DNA of 47,852 nucleotides from Candidatus Rokuibacteriota bacterium. GTDB taxonomy: Bacteria > Methylomirabilota > Methylomirabilia > Rokubacteriales > CSP1-6. This document shows positions 16,441 to 24,665 of the stretch, piece by piece (the first letter of the stretch is position 1; every line of letters begins with the position of its first letter). The DNA is taken from positions 1-47,852 of the forward strand of contig QHSI01000110.1 in NCBI GenBank assembly GCA_003221515.1, read 5' to 3'. Both the position numbers and the translations under genes were made by a program. The notes beneath the pieces were generated by a model. It did not search any database, was not told the origin of the DNA, and saw nothing but the letters and a program-made list of their open reading frames with translations.

Positions 16441-17451
16441 ATGAGCCAGACGATGAAAGCGTGGTTCGCGGTGCCGGGAGCCGAGGGCGCGGTGTTCGAG
16501 CTACGTGAGGCGCCGGCGCCGACGGCGGGGCCGGGCCAGGTGGTCGTCGCCGTGCGGGCGGCCGGCACGAATCGCGGCGAGCTGATCCGCGGCGCGGCGC
16601 TGCGGCCGTCGAGCGCGCCGGCCAACCCGGCGCGCGCCGGCACCGAGTTCGCCGGCGAGATCAGCGCGCTCGGCGAAGGCGTGAGCGGCTGGAAGCCCGG
16701 CGATCGCGTCATGGGCCGCGCGGTCGGCAGCTACGCGCAGTACGTGGTGGCGGCCCAGCGCGCGCTCATGCGGATCCCCGACGGGATGGGATGGGCCGAG
16801 GCCGCGTCCATTCCCAACGTCTTCGTCACCGCGCACGACGCGCTCGTGACCAACGCCGCCGCCAAGCCGGGCGAGTCCGTGATGGTCACCGCCGGCCCCT
16901 CGGGCGTCGGGACCGCCACGATCCAGATCGCGCGTCACATCGGCGCCAATCCGGTGCTGGCGACGACGCGCACGCCGGCCAAGGCCGTGACCCTGCGCGG
17001 CCTCGGCGCGCACGAGGTCGTCGAGACGCGCGAGGCCGGCAAGTGGGTGGACGCGGTGATGCGCGCCACGTCCGGCCGCGGCGTCGACGTCATCATCGAC
17101 CACGTCGGCGGCCCGATGCTGGCCGACAACATCCAGGTGCTGGCCCTGAAGGGACGGCTGGTGAGCGTCGGGCGCAACGCCGGACGGGTCGGCGACTGCG
17201 ATCTCGACGAGATCGCGCGCAAGCGCGCGTCGATCATCGGCGTCACGTTCCGCACCCGCACGCCCGAAGAGTCGCTGGCCTGCAGCGAGCGGTTCGCCGC
17301 CCACCTGCTCGGCGCGGTGGCCTCCGGCGCGCTCAAGCCCGTGCTCGACCGGACGTTTCCGTTCGAGGGGCTTCGGGACGCGCACAAGTACATGCTGAGC
17401 GACGCGCAGACCGGCAAGATCGTGCTCACCGTGGACGCCGGCGGGCGGTGA
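16441..17451 (+). CDS. zinc-free MDR oxidoreductase (quinone reductase-like)
   Basis: 336 residues. The N-terminal GroES-like domain includes AAGTNRGELIRG and AGTEFAGEISALGEGVSGWKPGDRVMGRAVG. The NAD(P) Rossmann motif is GPSGVGTATIQIARHIGA, near residue 150. The catalytic Cys/His zinc ligands of alcohol dehydrogenases are absent, so it belongs with NADPH:quinone or enoyl reductases. The MDR end VLDRTFPFEGLRDAHKYMLSDAQTGKIVLTV is normal. The stop codon is shared with the start of the downstream MFS gene (GTGA), so they are co-translated. The electron acceptor or substrate is unknown. Confidence 0.92.
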   Translation: MSQTMKAWFAVPGAEGAVFELREAPAPTAGPGQVVVAVRAAGTNRGELIRGAALRPSSAPANPARAGTEFAGEISALGEGVSGWKPGDRVMGRAVGSYAQYVVAAQRALMRIPDGMGWAEAASIPNVFVTAHDALVTNAAAKPGESVMVTAGPSGVGTATIQIARHIGANPVLATTRTPAKAVTLRGLGAHEVVETREAGKWVDAVMRATSGRGVDVIIDHVGGPMLADNIQVLALKGRLVSVGRNAGRVGDCDLDEIARKRASIIGVTFRTRTPEESLACSERFAAHLLGAVASGALKPVLDRTFPFEGLRDAHKYMLSDAQTGKIVLTVDAGGR

Positions 17452-18689
17452 GCGTTCGCGCGTCCGCGGCGCCCGCGGCGGCCACGAAGTTCGGGGCGCT
17501 CTACCACCGCGACTATCGTCACTACTTCCTGCTGGCGCTCGTCGGCATGACCGCCGAGAGCATCGAGCACGTCGCCAGCTACTGGGTCATCTACGAGTCG
17601 TTCCACTCGCCGACGCTCGCCGGTTTCGCCGTCATCAGCCACTGGGTGCCGTACTTGATCTTCTCGGTGTATACGGGCGCGCTCGCCGACCGGTTCGACT
17701 GCCGCCGGCTCATCCAGGTCTCGCAGGGGTTGCTGATGCTCGCCTCCCTCGCGTGGGGCGTCTTGTTCCTGACCGGCACGCTGCGCGCCTGGCACGCGGG
17801 CGCGCTCCTCATGGTCCACGGCGTGGCGGGAGCCATCGCGTCGCCGCCGATCCAGCTCATCGTCCACGACATCCTGGGCGCCGAGCATCTGCCGAGCGCG
17901 ATCCGCCTCAACGCGATCAGCCGCTACTTCTCGATGCTGGTCGGCCCCGCGCTCGGCGTCGGCCTCATGCGCGTGCTGGGCCCGGGCGTGGCGCTGCTCG
18001 TGAACGTGCTGCTCTATCTGCCGCTCACCCTCTTCCTGTTCCGCCTGCCCTACACGGGCCACGGCGCGGGCGACGGGGCGCGGCGAGCATCGCGGTTCAG
18101 CTTCGGCGAAGCGCGCCGCTTGCTGTCCGAGGTGCGCTCCGAGCCCCGGATCATCCGGATGATCGTGCTGGCCGGCGCCACGTCGCTCTTCGTCGGGACC
18201 GCGTTCCAGGCCCAGATGCCCGAGTTCGCGCACCACCACGGCTCGGAAGAAGCCGACGTCCGGTACAGCGTGCTCTTCGGCGCCAACGCCGCCGGCGCGG
18301 TGATCGGCGCGGTCCTGCTGGAAAGCGTCCGGGTCTTTCAGGGCGGCGCGCGCACGGCGATCGTGTGCGCGGCGATCTGGGGCATCGTGATGGGCATCTT
18401 CCCGCTCGTCGACAGCTACGCGGCGGCCGTCACGCTCCTGATGCTCGCCGGCGTCTTCAACATCGCGTTCACCTCGATGGCGCAGGCCATCGTCCAGATT
18501 CTGGCGCCGCCGGTGCTCCGGGGCCGCGTCGTGGGCCTCTTCAACACGTCGATGATGGGGCTGCGCGCCGGCAGCGGCGTGACGGTCGGCGTGCTCGGCG
18601 CCGCGATCGGCGTCGAGCTGTCGCTGGCGCTGAGCGCGGGGGCAGTGGTGCTGGTGGCCCTGGCGCTGTTGATGGCCGACGTCCGCTAG
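17448..18689 (+). CDS. MFS transporter (MFS_3/EntS-like)
   Basis: 413 residues starting at GTG, which overlaps the TGA of the oxidoreductase gene. It begins MSVRASAAPAAATKFGALYHRDYRHYFLLALVGM, the expected cytoplasmic N-terminus, followed by the loop GALADRFDCRRLI and about eleven to twelve helices. The central motif NAISRYFSMLVGPALGVGLMRV and the late segment APPVLRGRVVGLFNTSMMGLRAGSG are diagnostic of the exporter group that includes EntS. It is the second MFS_3 protein in the window, distinct from the gene at 11621. It may export a product related to the adjacent oxidoreductase, or be a general efflux pump. Confidence 0.88.
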   Translation: MSVRASAAPAAATKFGALYHRDYRHYFLLALVGMTAESIEHVASYWVIYESFHSPTLAGFAVISHWVPYLIFSVYTGALADRFDCRRLIQVSQGLLMLASLAWGVLFLTGTLRAWHAGALLMVHGVAGAIASPPIQLIVHDILGAEHLPSAIRLNAISRYFSMLVGPALGVGLMRVLGPGVALLVNVLLYLPLTLFLFRLPYTGHGAGDGARRASRFSFGEARRLLSEVRSEPRIIRMIVLAGATSLFVGTAFQAQMPEFAHHHGSEEADVRYSVLFGANAAGAVIGAVLLESVRVFQGGARTAIVCAAIWGIVMGIFPLVDSYAAAVTLLMLAGVFNIAFTSMAQAIVQILAPPVLRGRVVGLFNTSMMGLRAGSGVTVGVLGAAIGVELSLALSAGAVVLVALALLMADVR

Positions 18690-18738
18690 CGGTGCGCGCC
18701 GCCGGCCATCGCGGGGCGGCGGGGCGAGCCGCAGGGCC

Positions 18739-18762
18739 GCCCGGGGGCTGGGGCCCCCAGGC
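18739..18762 (+). repeat. GC-rich hairpin upstream of the MBL-fold gene
   Basis: GCCCGGGGG (18739-18747) pairs with CCCCCAGGC (18754-18762) at eight of nine positions. The surrounding 18725-18806 resembles 21008-21098 in order of blocks (GCCGCAGG, GGGCTGGGG, a hairpin, CCAAC, CCGAGG..GGCTA), so the two may be copies of one diverged intergenic element. Confidence 0.4.
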
Positions 18763-18823
18763 CCGAGGCGAGCGATCCCAACAACCCTGCCGGCCGAGGC
18801 ACGGCTACAAACAGGAGAATCAT

Positions 18824-19546
18824 ATGGAGACGCGGATCGACGAGATCGCCGCGCGCGTGTACCGGCTGTCCACGTATGTGGCGCCCGGCGCCGGCCTCAC
18901 GTTCAATCAGTTCCTGGTCGACGCCGACGAGCCGCTGCTGTTCGCGTGCGGCCAGCGCTCGCTGTTCGCCTCCGTGTCGGCGGCGACCGCGCGCGTGATG
19001 AGCCTCGACCGGCTGCGCTGGATCACCTTCAGCCACGTCGAGTCCGACGAGTGCGGTGCCCTCAACGACTGGCTCGTGGCCGCGCCCCGGGCCGTCGTCG
19101 CGCACGGGCGTCTCGCCTGTTCGATCTGGCTCAACGAGATGGCCGATCGGCCGCCGCGCGTCCTCGCCGACGGCGAGGTGCTCGACCTCGGCGGCAAGAA
19201 GGTGAAGCACATCGCGACGCCGCACCTGCCCCACAACTGGGAGGCGGCCCTCTGCCACGAGGAAACCACCGGCACGCTCTTCTGCAGCGACCTCTTCACC
19301 CAGCTCGGCGAGTGCCCGCCCACGACCACCGCCGACGTCGTCGCCCCCGCGATCGCGACCGAAGATCGCTTCCGCTTCGTGCCCGTCACCGCCGAGACGG
19401 CCCCCGCGATCCGCCGCCTCGCCGACCTAGCCCCCCGCACGCTGGCACTCATGCACGGCCCGACCTTCGTCGGCGAGGCCCGCACCCCGCTCGTCGCGCT
19501 AGCCGACTACTACAACGCCCGCCTCCGCCGCTCTATGACTGACTGA
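18824..19546 (+). CDS. MBL-fold metallo-hydrolase with an ODP/flavodiiron-like, altered metal site
   Basis: 240 residues starting seven bases after AGGAG. It has the metallo-beta-lactamase fold of the oxygen-binding diiron (ODP/FprA) group. The first metal motif reads FSHVESDECGALNDWL, where diiron members have H-x-E-x-D-H. The first His, Glu and Asp are kept but the last His is Glu. Other ligands fit: His in ATPHLPHNWEA, Asp in LFCSDLFTQLG and a C-terminal His in LMHGPTFVG. There is no flavodoxin domain. Relatives sense or reduce oxygen, or act in chemotaxis proteins. Whether this version holds two metals is uncertain. Confidence 0.83.
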   Translation: METRIDEIAARVYRLSTYVAPGAGLTFNQFLVDADEPLLFACGQRSLFASVSAATARVMSLDRLRWITFSHVESDECGALNDWLVAAPRAVVAHGRLACSIWLNEMADRPPRVLADGEVLDLGGKKVKHIATPHLPHNWEAALCHEETTGTLFCSDLFTQLGECPPTTTADVVAPAIATEDRFRFVPVTAETAPAIRRLADLAPRTLALMHGPTFVGEARTPLVALADYYNARLRRSMTD

Positions 19547-19550
19547 GGCG

Positions 19551-19732
19551 ACGCCGCGCGGTCGGGAGGGGCTCAGGGAGTCGGGTGGGGTCACGCCGAC
19601 CCGTTCCCTCCGAGCGGGCGGCGGACCGCCGCGAGCCCAGATGGAGCCCAGCCGCCGAGGAGCAGCGCACGCGTGCCGCGTGGTCGCCGTGACCCCACCC
19701 GACTCCCTGAGCCCCTCCCGACCGCGCGGCGT
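19551..19732. repeat. 51-bp inverted repeat with an 80-bp spacer
   Basis: The left arm at 19551-19601 and right arm at 19682-19732 are reverse complements at 50 of 51 positions; the single mismatch is at 19596. The arm core contains GGGAGGGGCTCAGGGAGTC. The spacer 19602-19681 is GC-rich with smaller self-complementary stretches. The element fills most of the gap between the MBL gene and the LLM gene. No obvious target-site duplication flanks it. It could be a very strong bidirectional terminator, a MITE-like remnant or a structured RNA; none is proven. Confidence 0.85.
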
Positions 19733-19834
19733 GTTGCAATGGTCCGCCATCCTGGTGTATCTCCGGAAGACGGCCGCGCGAGAGTCGACGTGCATACACG
19801 GCGGGCCGACATCGCGCCGGCACGGGAGGGTCGA

Positions 19835-20998
19835 ATGCATTTCGGCGCGTTCTTCTATGGCACCGTGGACATGCCCGACGCCGGCGTCGACGGGCCGCCG
19901 GCGCACGCGCGGAACTACGGCCAGGAGAGCTATCGCCGCGCCTACGACGACCTGATCGGCTACGCACAGGCGTGCGACACGCTCGGCTACGACTCGATGT
20001 GGACGGCCGAGCACCACTTCCACAACCACGGGTTCGAGGTCGTGCCGAACGTCGTGCTCTTCAACGCGGTGCTGGCCCAGCACACGCGCCGCATCCGGCT
20101 GGGCGCGCTGATCCACGTGCTGACCACCTGGCACCCGATCCACTTCGCCGAGGACTACGCGCTGGCCGATGTGCTCTCGGGCGGGCGGCTCTTGTGCGGC
20201 CTCGGCCGCGGCACCGAGGAGCGCGAGTCGAACGTGTTCGGGGTCAATGTCGGCTACAACGGCAACGCCGACGACACGCACAATCGCGACGTGTTCGAGG
20301 AGCAGGTGGAGATCTTCAAGGCCGCGACCACGAACGAGCGCTTCGCCTATCGCGGCAAGCACTACACGATCCCGCCGGCGGGGCTGACGTTCCGCGGCGA
20401 GCCCGTCACGGAGTTCCCGCTCGTGCCGCGGCCGATCGAGACGCCGGTGCGCATCTACCAGCCGATCAGCAGCGAGGAGACGCTGGTCTACGCCGCGCGC
20501 CAGCGGCACGTCGGCGTGCTGGCCAACCATCCGTGGGAGCGCATGGTGCCGTGGTGGCGGAAGTACGGCCAGCTGGTCGAGGAGACGCACCGGGTCACGC
20601 TGCGGCCGGGCGAGGACCGGATGCTCCAGGTCCAGATCCACGTCGCCGACTCGACGGAGGCGGCGATGCGCACGGCGCGGCGTGGTCACGACGAGCTCAC
20701 CAAGCTCTTGTGGCCGAACATCATCCGGCGCAATCCTGCGCTGGCGAGCCGCGGGCCGTTCACGCTCGAGGAGCGCATGGGGGGCAAGTCGTGGATCGTC
20801 GGCACGCCGGAGCAGGCGCGCGACGCGCTGCTCGAGATGCAGTCCGAGCTCGGCTTCGAGGCGCTGGTGATCTTCCCGCACCTGCCGGGCATGCGGCGGG
20901 CCGAGACCATCGAGCAGCTCGGGCGATTCTGGACCGACGTACGACCAGCGCTCGCCGCGCGCGCGCCGGTGAGCCAGCCGGTCTCGGCCGGCGTGTGA
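19835..20998 (+). CDS. LLM-class flavin-dependent oxidoreductase (luciferase-like monooxygenase) 1
   Basis: 387 residues. The ATG at 19835 follows GGGAGGG by five bases; longer frames would run into the inverted repeat. The bacterial luciferase-like TIM barrel shows MHFGAFFYGTVDMPD, the segment LGYDSMWTAEHHFHNHG, IRLGALIHVLTTWHPIHFAEDYALADVLSGGRL, the GRGTEE phosphate-binding turn, and a C-terminal WIVGTPEQARDALLEMQSELGF. Such enzymes use FMNH2 and oxygen, for example RutA, which opens the uracil ring, and alkanesulfonate or nitrilotriacetate monooxygenases. Its place at the head of the creatininase-ABC-deaminase-RidA run suggests the oxidative step of that pathway. The exact reaction is unknown. 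Confidence 0.92.
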   Translation: MHFGAFFYGTVDMPDAGVDGPPAHARNYGQESYRRAYDDLIGYAQACDTLGYDSMWTAEHHFHNHGFEVVPNVVLFNAVLAQHTRRIRLGALIHVLTTWHPIHFAEDYALADVLSGGRLLCGLGRGTEERESNVFGVNVGYNGNADDTHNRDVFEEQVEIFKAATTNERFAYRGKHYTIPPAGLTFRGEPVTEFPLVPRPIETPVRIYQPISSEETLVYAARQRHVGVLANHPWERMVPWWRKYGQLVEETHRVTLRPGEDRMLQVQIHVADSTEAAMRTARRGHDELTKLLWPNIIRRNPALASRGPFTLEERMGGKSWIVGTPEQARDALLEMQSELGFEALVIFPHLPGMRRAETIEQLGRFWTDVRPALAARAPVSQPVSAGV

Positions 20999-21040
20999 CA
21001 CCGAAGCGTGCGCCGCAGGTCGTCGCGGGCTGGGGGAGTC

Positions 21041-21065
21041 GAGAGGGGGGCGTAGCTCCCCTCTC
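21041..21065 (+). repeat. hairpin between LLM and creatininase genes
   Basis: GAGAGGGG (21041-21048) and CCCCTCTC (21058-21065) form a perfect 8-bp stem with a nine-base loop. No T tract follows. It sits in a leader that resembles the one upstream of the MBL gene at 18824. Confidence 0.5.
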
Positions 21066-21097
21066 CAACGCTCGCCCCGCCGACCGAGGGCGCAGCT

Positions 21098-21976
21098 ATG
21101 AATGAGGCGGAGGCGATCATGCTGAAGAAGCTACCGGACAAGATGGGCACGGGCCTGCACGGGTCGATCCCGCCCTCCCGCTACTGGGCGTACTACACGT
21201 GGCAGGAGATCGACGCGATCGCCAAGCACGATCGGAACGCGACGGCGGTGATCAACGTCGGCGCGGTCGAGCAGCACGGCCCGCACCTGCCCCTCATCAC
21301 CGACACGCTCGTGGGGATGGAGCTGCTCGGCGCCGCGCTCGCCCGCCTGCCCGACGACGTGATGGTGCTGGCGCTGCCGCCGACGATGTTCGGCAAGAGC
21401 GTCGAGCACATCACGTTCCCCGGCACCCTCACCTTCAGCGGCGACACGCTGCGCATGGTCCTGAGGGATCTGGCGGCGTCGGTGGCCCGGAGCGGGTTCA
21501 CGAAGCTCGTGCTGCTCGGTAGCCACGGCGGCAACGTTGGCACGACCGACGACTACTTCCGCGATCTCCGGATGGAGACGGATCTGCGGGTCTTCAAGAT
21601 CTTCCTGGGCGGCATCGCCCAGGTGCCCGGTCTGGTCGCGCCGGAAGAGGCGGCGATCGCGATGCACTCCGGAGACTCCGAGACCTCGATGGTCCGCCAC
21701 CTCGCCCCCGAGCTCGTGCACATGGATCGCGCCGAGGGCTACGTGTTCGATTCGACGCCCGACATCGGCTACTCGTTCAAGGGCCACGACGTGATCGAGG
21801 CGTGGGTCGCCTCCGATCTCTCCAAGACCGGCGCGATCGGCAACCCGCACCGTTCGTCCGCCGACAAGGGCCGGCTGATGTGCGAGGCCAAGGCCGTGCG
21901 GCTGGCCGAGCTGCTCGAGTCGATCTACCGCAGTCCGAAGCGTGAGATCCACCTGGCGCCGAAGGAGACCCCATGA
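21098..21976 (+). CDS. creatininase-family amidohydrolase
   Basis: 292 residues from the ATG at 21098; an ATG at 21119 preceded by GGCGGAGG is an equally good start. Metal-site motifs of the family are in place: NVGAVEQHGPHLPLITD (Glu58, His60, Asp69), LLGSHGGN (His143) and the late AMHSGDSETS (His190, Glu195). The family includes creatininase, FAPy deformylases such as ArfB and the MftE peptidase, all cleaving amide bonds with two metals. The stop overlaps the start of the binding-protein gene (ATGA), tying the enzyme to the ABC importer. A role in cleaving a cyclic or formyl amide of the imported compound is inferred. Confidence 0.9.
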   Translation: MNEAEAIMLKKLPDKMGTGLHGSIPPSRYWAYYTWQEIDAIAKHDRNATAVINVGAVEQHGPHLPLITDTLVGMELLGAALARLPDDVMVLALPPTMFGKSVEHITFPGTLTFSGDTLRMVLRDLAASVARSGFTKLVLLGSHGGNVGTTDDYFRDLRMETDLRVFKIFLGGIAQVPGLVAPEEAAIAMHSGDSETSMVRHLAPELVHMDRAEGYVFDSTPDIGYSFKGHDVIEAWVASDLSKTGAIGNPHRSSADKGRLMCEAKAVRLAELLESIYRSPKREIHLAPKETP

Positions 21977-22998
21977 GCGTCACCCGCCGCTCGTTCCTCA
22001 CCGCGTCGGCCCTCGCGGCGGCCGGTGCGCTCGCCGCCCGCCCGGCGGCGCCCGCGCGAGCGCAGACCGTCGACAAGCTCACGTTCGGCACGAACTGGAA
22101 GGCGCAGGCGGAGCACGGCGGGTACTACCAGGCGGTCGCCACCGGCATCTACAAGAAGTACGGCCTCGACGTGACGATCCGGATGGGCGGGCCGCAGATC
22201 AACCACCCGCAGCTGCTCGCGTCGGGCGCGATCGACTTCAACATGGGGAGCAACTGCTTCAGCGCCCTGAACTACGTCAAGAACAACATCCCGATGGTCT
22301 GCGTCGGCACCGTCTTCCAGAAGGATCCGCAAGTCCTGATCACCCACGCCGGCCAGGGCAACGACTCGCTGGCGGCGCTGAAGGGCAAGCCGATCATGAT
22401 CTCGCCGGTGGCTCGCGCTGGGTATTGGCAGTTCTTGAGAGTGAAGTACGGCTACAGCGACGAGCAGATCCGGACGTACACGTTCAACATGGCGCCGTTC
22501 CTCGCCGACAAGTCGGCCATCCAGCAGGGCTTCCTGACCAGCGAGCCGTTCAAGCTCGAGAAGGCCGGCGCCAAGGTCGTCGTCCACCTGCTGGCGGACG
22601 GCGGCTACTCCACCTATGCGACCACGATCGAGACGTCGTGGAAGCTCGTCAACGAGAAGCCGGACCTCGTCCAGCGGTTCGTGAACGGCACCATCGAGGG
22701 CTGGTACGGCTACCTCTACGGCGATGGGGGACCGGCCAACGCGCTGATCAAGAAGGACAACCCGGAGATGACCGACGAGCAGATCGCGCACTCGCTCGCG
22801 ACGCTCAAGAAGTACGGCATCGTCGACTCCGGCGACGCTGAGCGGCTCGGGATCGGGGCGATGATCGACGCGCGCTGGAAGGACTTCCACGCGACGATGG
22901 TGGAGGCCGGCCTCTACACGGCCGACCTCGACCTCAAGCGCGCCTACACCCTGCAGTTCGTCAACAAGAAGCACGGGATGAGCCTCAAGAAGTCGTGA
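21973..22998 (+). CDS. Tat-exported ABC substrate-binding protein, NMT1/THI5-like
   Basis: 341 residues. A twin-arginine signal (MSVTRRSFLTASALAAAGALA) ends near ARAQTVDK. The mature part has the NMT1/SsuA fold: TFGTNWKAQAEHGGYYQAVATGIYKKYGLDVTIRMGG, the block LASGAIDFNMGSNCFSALNY, and the hinge KGKPIMISPVARAGYWQFLRVKYGY. Relatives bind thiamine-precursor pyrimidines (ThiY), sulfonates, nitrate or aromatic acids. The GYYQA block near the start is shared with pyrimidine-binding members. It is coupled by ATGA to the creatininase gene and by GTGA to the ATPase gene, so importer and enzymes are made together. Confidence 0.92.
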   Translation: MSVTRRSFLTASALAAAGALAARPAAPARAQTVDKLTFGTNWKAQAEHGGYYQAVATGIYKKYGLDVTIRMGGPQINHPQLLASGAIDFNMGSNCFSALNYVKNNIPMVCVGTVFQKDPQVLITHAGQGNDSLAALKGKPIMISPVARAGYWQFLRVKYGYSDEQIRTYTFNMAPFLADKSAIQQGFLTSEPFKLEKAGAKVVVHLLADGGYSTYATTIETSWKLVNEKPDLVQRFVNGTIEGWYGYLYGDGGPANALIKKDNPEMTDEQIAHSLATLKKYGIVDSGDAERLGIGAMIDARWKDFHATMVEAGLYTADLDLKRAYTLQFVNKKHGMSLKKS

Positions 22999-23753
22999 TC
23001 GTTCGCCTGCACGACGTCGACAAGGTCTACGCCAACGGCGTCGTCGCCCTTCGCCACCTGGACCTGGATGTCGGCGAGGGCGAGTTCCTCAGCTTGCTCG
23101 GTCCCTCCGGCTGCGGGAAGAGCACGGTGCTGCGCCTGGTGGCCGGGCTCGGCGAAGTCTCCGGCGGCCGCATCGAGTGGCCGAGCGGCGACGGCCGCGC
23201 CGGGCTGCCGCGGGGCGACATCGGCTTCGTGTTCCAGGAGCCCACGCTCATGCCGTGGGCGACCGTGTTCAAGAACGTGCTCTTGCCGCTGAAGCTGCGC
23301 GGTGTGGCGCCGCACGAGGCGGAGGCGCGCGTGAGCGAAGCGATCGGGATGGTCGGGCTCGACGGCTTCGAGCGCGCCTATCCGCGGGAGCTCTCGGGCG
23401 GCATGAAGATGCGCGTATCGATCGCCCGCGCGCTGGTCACCCATCCGCGGCTGCTCCTGATGGACGAGCCGTTCGCGTCGCTCGACGAGATCACGCGCTT
23501 CAAGCTCGACAACGATCTGCTGGCGCTCTGGGCCCGCCAGCGGTGGACCGTCGTGTTCGTGACCCACAGCGTGTACGAGTCGGTCTATCTCTCGACGCGG
23601 ATCGCCGTGATGACCGCCCGCCCGGGACGCACCGCCAGCGAGGTCGCGATCCAGGCGCCGGCGCTCCGCGACGACGCGTTTCGGACTTCGACCGTCTACA
23701 ACGACTACTGCCGACAGGTCTCGGCCCGTCTGGCCGAAGCGACCCGCGCGTGA
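22995..23753 (+). CDS. ABC transporter ATP-binding protein (SsuB/TauB/ThiZ group)
   Basis: 252 residues, GTG start overlapping the binding-protein stop. The complete ATPase has Walker A GPSGCGKST (residues about 37-45), Q-loop FVFQEPTLMPW, signature LSGGMKMRVSIARAL, Walker B LLLMDEPFASLD and the switch His in FVTHSVYES. The sequence TLMPWATVFKNV is typical of nitrate/sulfonate/taurine-type importers. It energises uptake of the ligand bound by the preceding protein and pairs with the permease ten bases downstream. Confidence 0.95.
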   Translation: MIVRLHDVDKVYANGVVALRHLDLDVGEGEFLSLLGPSGCGKSTVLRLVAGLGEVSGGRIEWPSGDGRAGLPRGDIGFVFQEPTLMPWATVFKNVLLPLKLRGVAPHEAEARVSEAIGMVGLDGFERAYPRELSGGMKMRVSIARALVTHPRLLLMDEPFASLDEITRFKLDNDLLALWARQRWTVVFVTHSVYESVYLSTRIAVMTARPGRTASEVAIQAPALRDDAFRTSTVYNDYCRQVSARLAEATRA

Positions 23754-23763
23754 GTCGCTGAGC

Positions 23764-24663
23764 GTGGCGGGCACGTCGGTCGAGTCCGAGCGCGCGGCGA
23801 CCGGCGCTGACGGCGCCCGGGCCGGCGCCCGCGACGTCGATCAGTCGGCCACGCCCGCCCCACCGCGCGCGCTCGACCTCGGCCGGGCCCTGCGCCGCGT
23901 CGTGCCGCCCGTCGTCATCGGCGCCGCCGGGCTCGTGCTGTGGGAGCTGATCGTCCGGCTGAAGGACATCCCCTACTACATCCTGCCGGGGCCGCTGCTC
24001 GTGCTCCGGACGCTCGTGCGCGACTGGGGCACGCTCTATCCCTCGCTCCTGGTGACGCTGGCGATCACCGGCGCGGCGCTGCTGGTGGCCACCGTGGCCG
24101 GCGTGCTCATCTCGATCGTGTTCACCCAGTCCAAGCTGGTCGAGCTGAGCCTGTTCCCCTACGCGGTCATTCTTCAAGTGACGCCGATCGTGGCGATCGC
24201 GCCGCTCATCATCATCTGGGTCAAGTCGATTCCCCTCGCGCTGCTGATCTGCGCGTGGCTCGTCGCGTTCTTCCCGATCGTGTCCAACACGACGCTCGGC
24301 CTCAACAGCGCGGACCACAACCTGCTCAACCTCCTGCAGCTCTACGGCGCCTCGCGGCGTCAGGTCTTCTGGTACCTGCGGCTGCCGAGCGCGATGCCGT
24401 ACTTCCTCGGCGGGCTGCGCATCAGCGGCGGGCTCGCGCTGATCGGCGCGGTCGTGGCGGAGTTCGTGGCCGGCACCGGCGGATCGCAATCGGGCCTCGC
24501 CTATCGCATCCTCGAGTCCGGCTACACGATGCAGATCCCCCGGATGTTCGCGGCGCTCCTCATGATCACGTGCAGCGGGATCCTGATCTTCCTCGTGCTG
24601 ACCGGGCTGTCGCACCTGATCCTCCGCAAGTGGCACGAGAGCGCCGTCAGGCGCGAGAGTTGA
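23764..24663 (+). CDS. ABC transporter permease (SsuC/ThiX-like)
   Basis: 299 residues from a GTG. An Ala/Asp-rich cytoplasmic leader of about 45 residues precedes six or so membrane helices. The EAA-type coupling loop is YGASRRQVFWYLRLPSAMPYFLGGLR, close to the consensus of binding-protein-dependent permeases. VTPIVAIAPLIIIWVKS is the usual helix in this family. It most likely forms a homodimer because only one permease gene is present. It follows the ATPase gene directly and is followed after two bases by the deaminase-like gene. Confidence 0.94.
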   Translation: MAGTSVESERAATGADGARAGARDVDQSATPAPPRALDLGRALRRVVPPVVIGAAGLVLWELIVRLKDIPYYILPGPLLVLRTLVRDWGTLYPSLLVTLAITGAALLVATVAGVLISIVFTQSKLVELSLFPYAVILQVTPIVAIAPLIIIWVKSIPLALLICAWLVAFFPIVSNTTLGLNSADHNLLNLLQLYGASRRQVFWYLRLPSAMPYFLGGLRISGGLALIGAVVAEFVAGTGGSQSGLAYRILESGYTMQIPRMFAALLMITCSGILIFLVLTGLSHLILRKWHESAVRRES

Positions 24664-24665
24664 CC

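Noticed and set aside
19551-19732. Inverted repeat as ends of an insertion sequence
   Set aside because: The spacer is only 80 bp with no transposase coding and no target duplication; left as an unexplained repeat.
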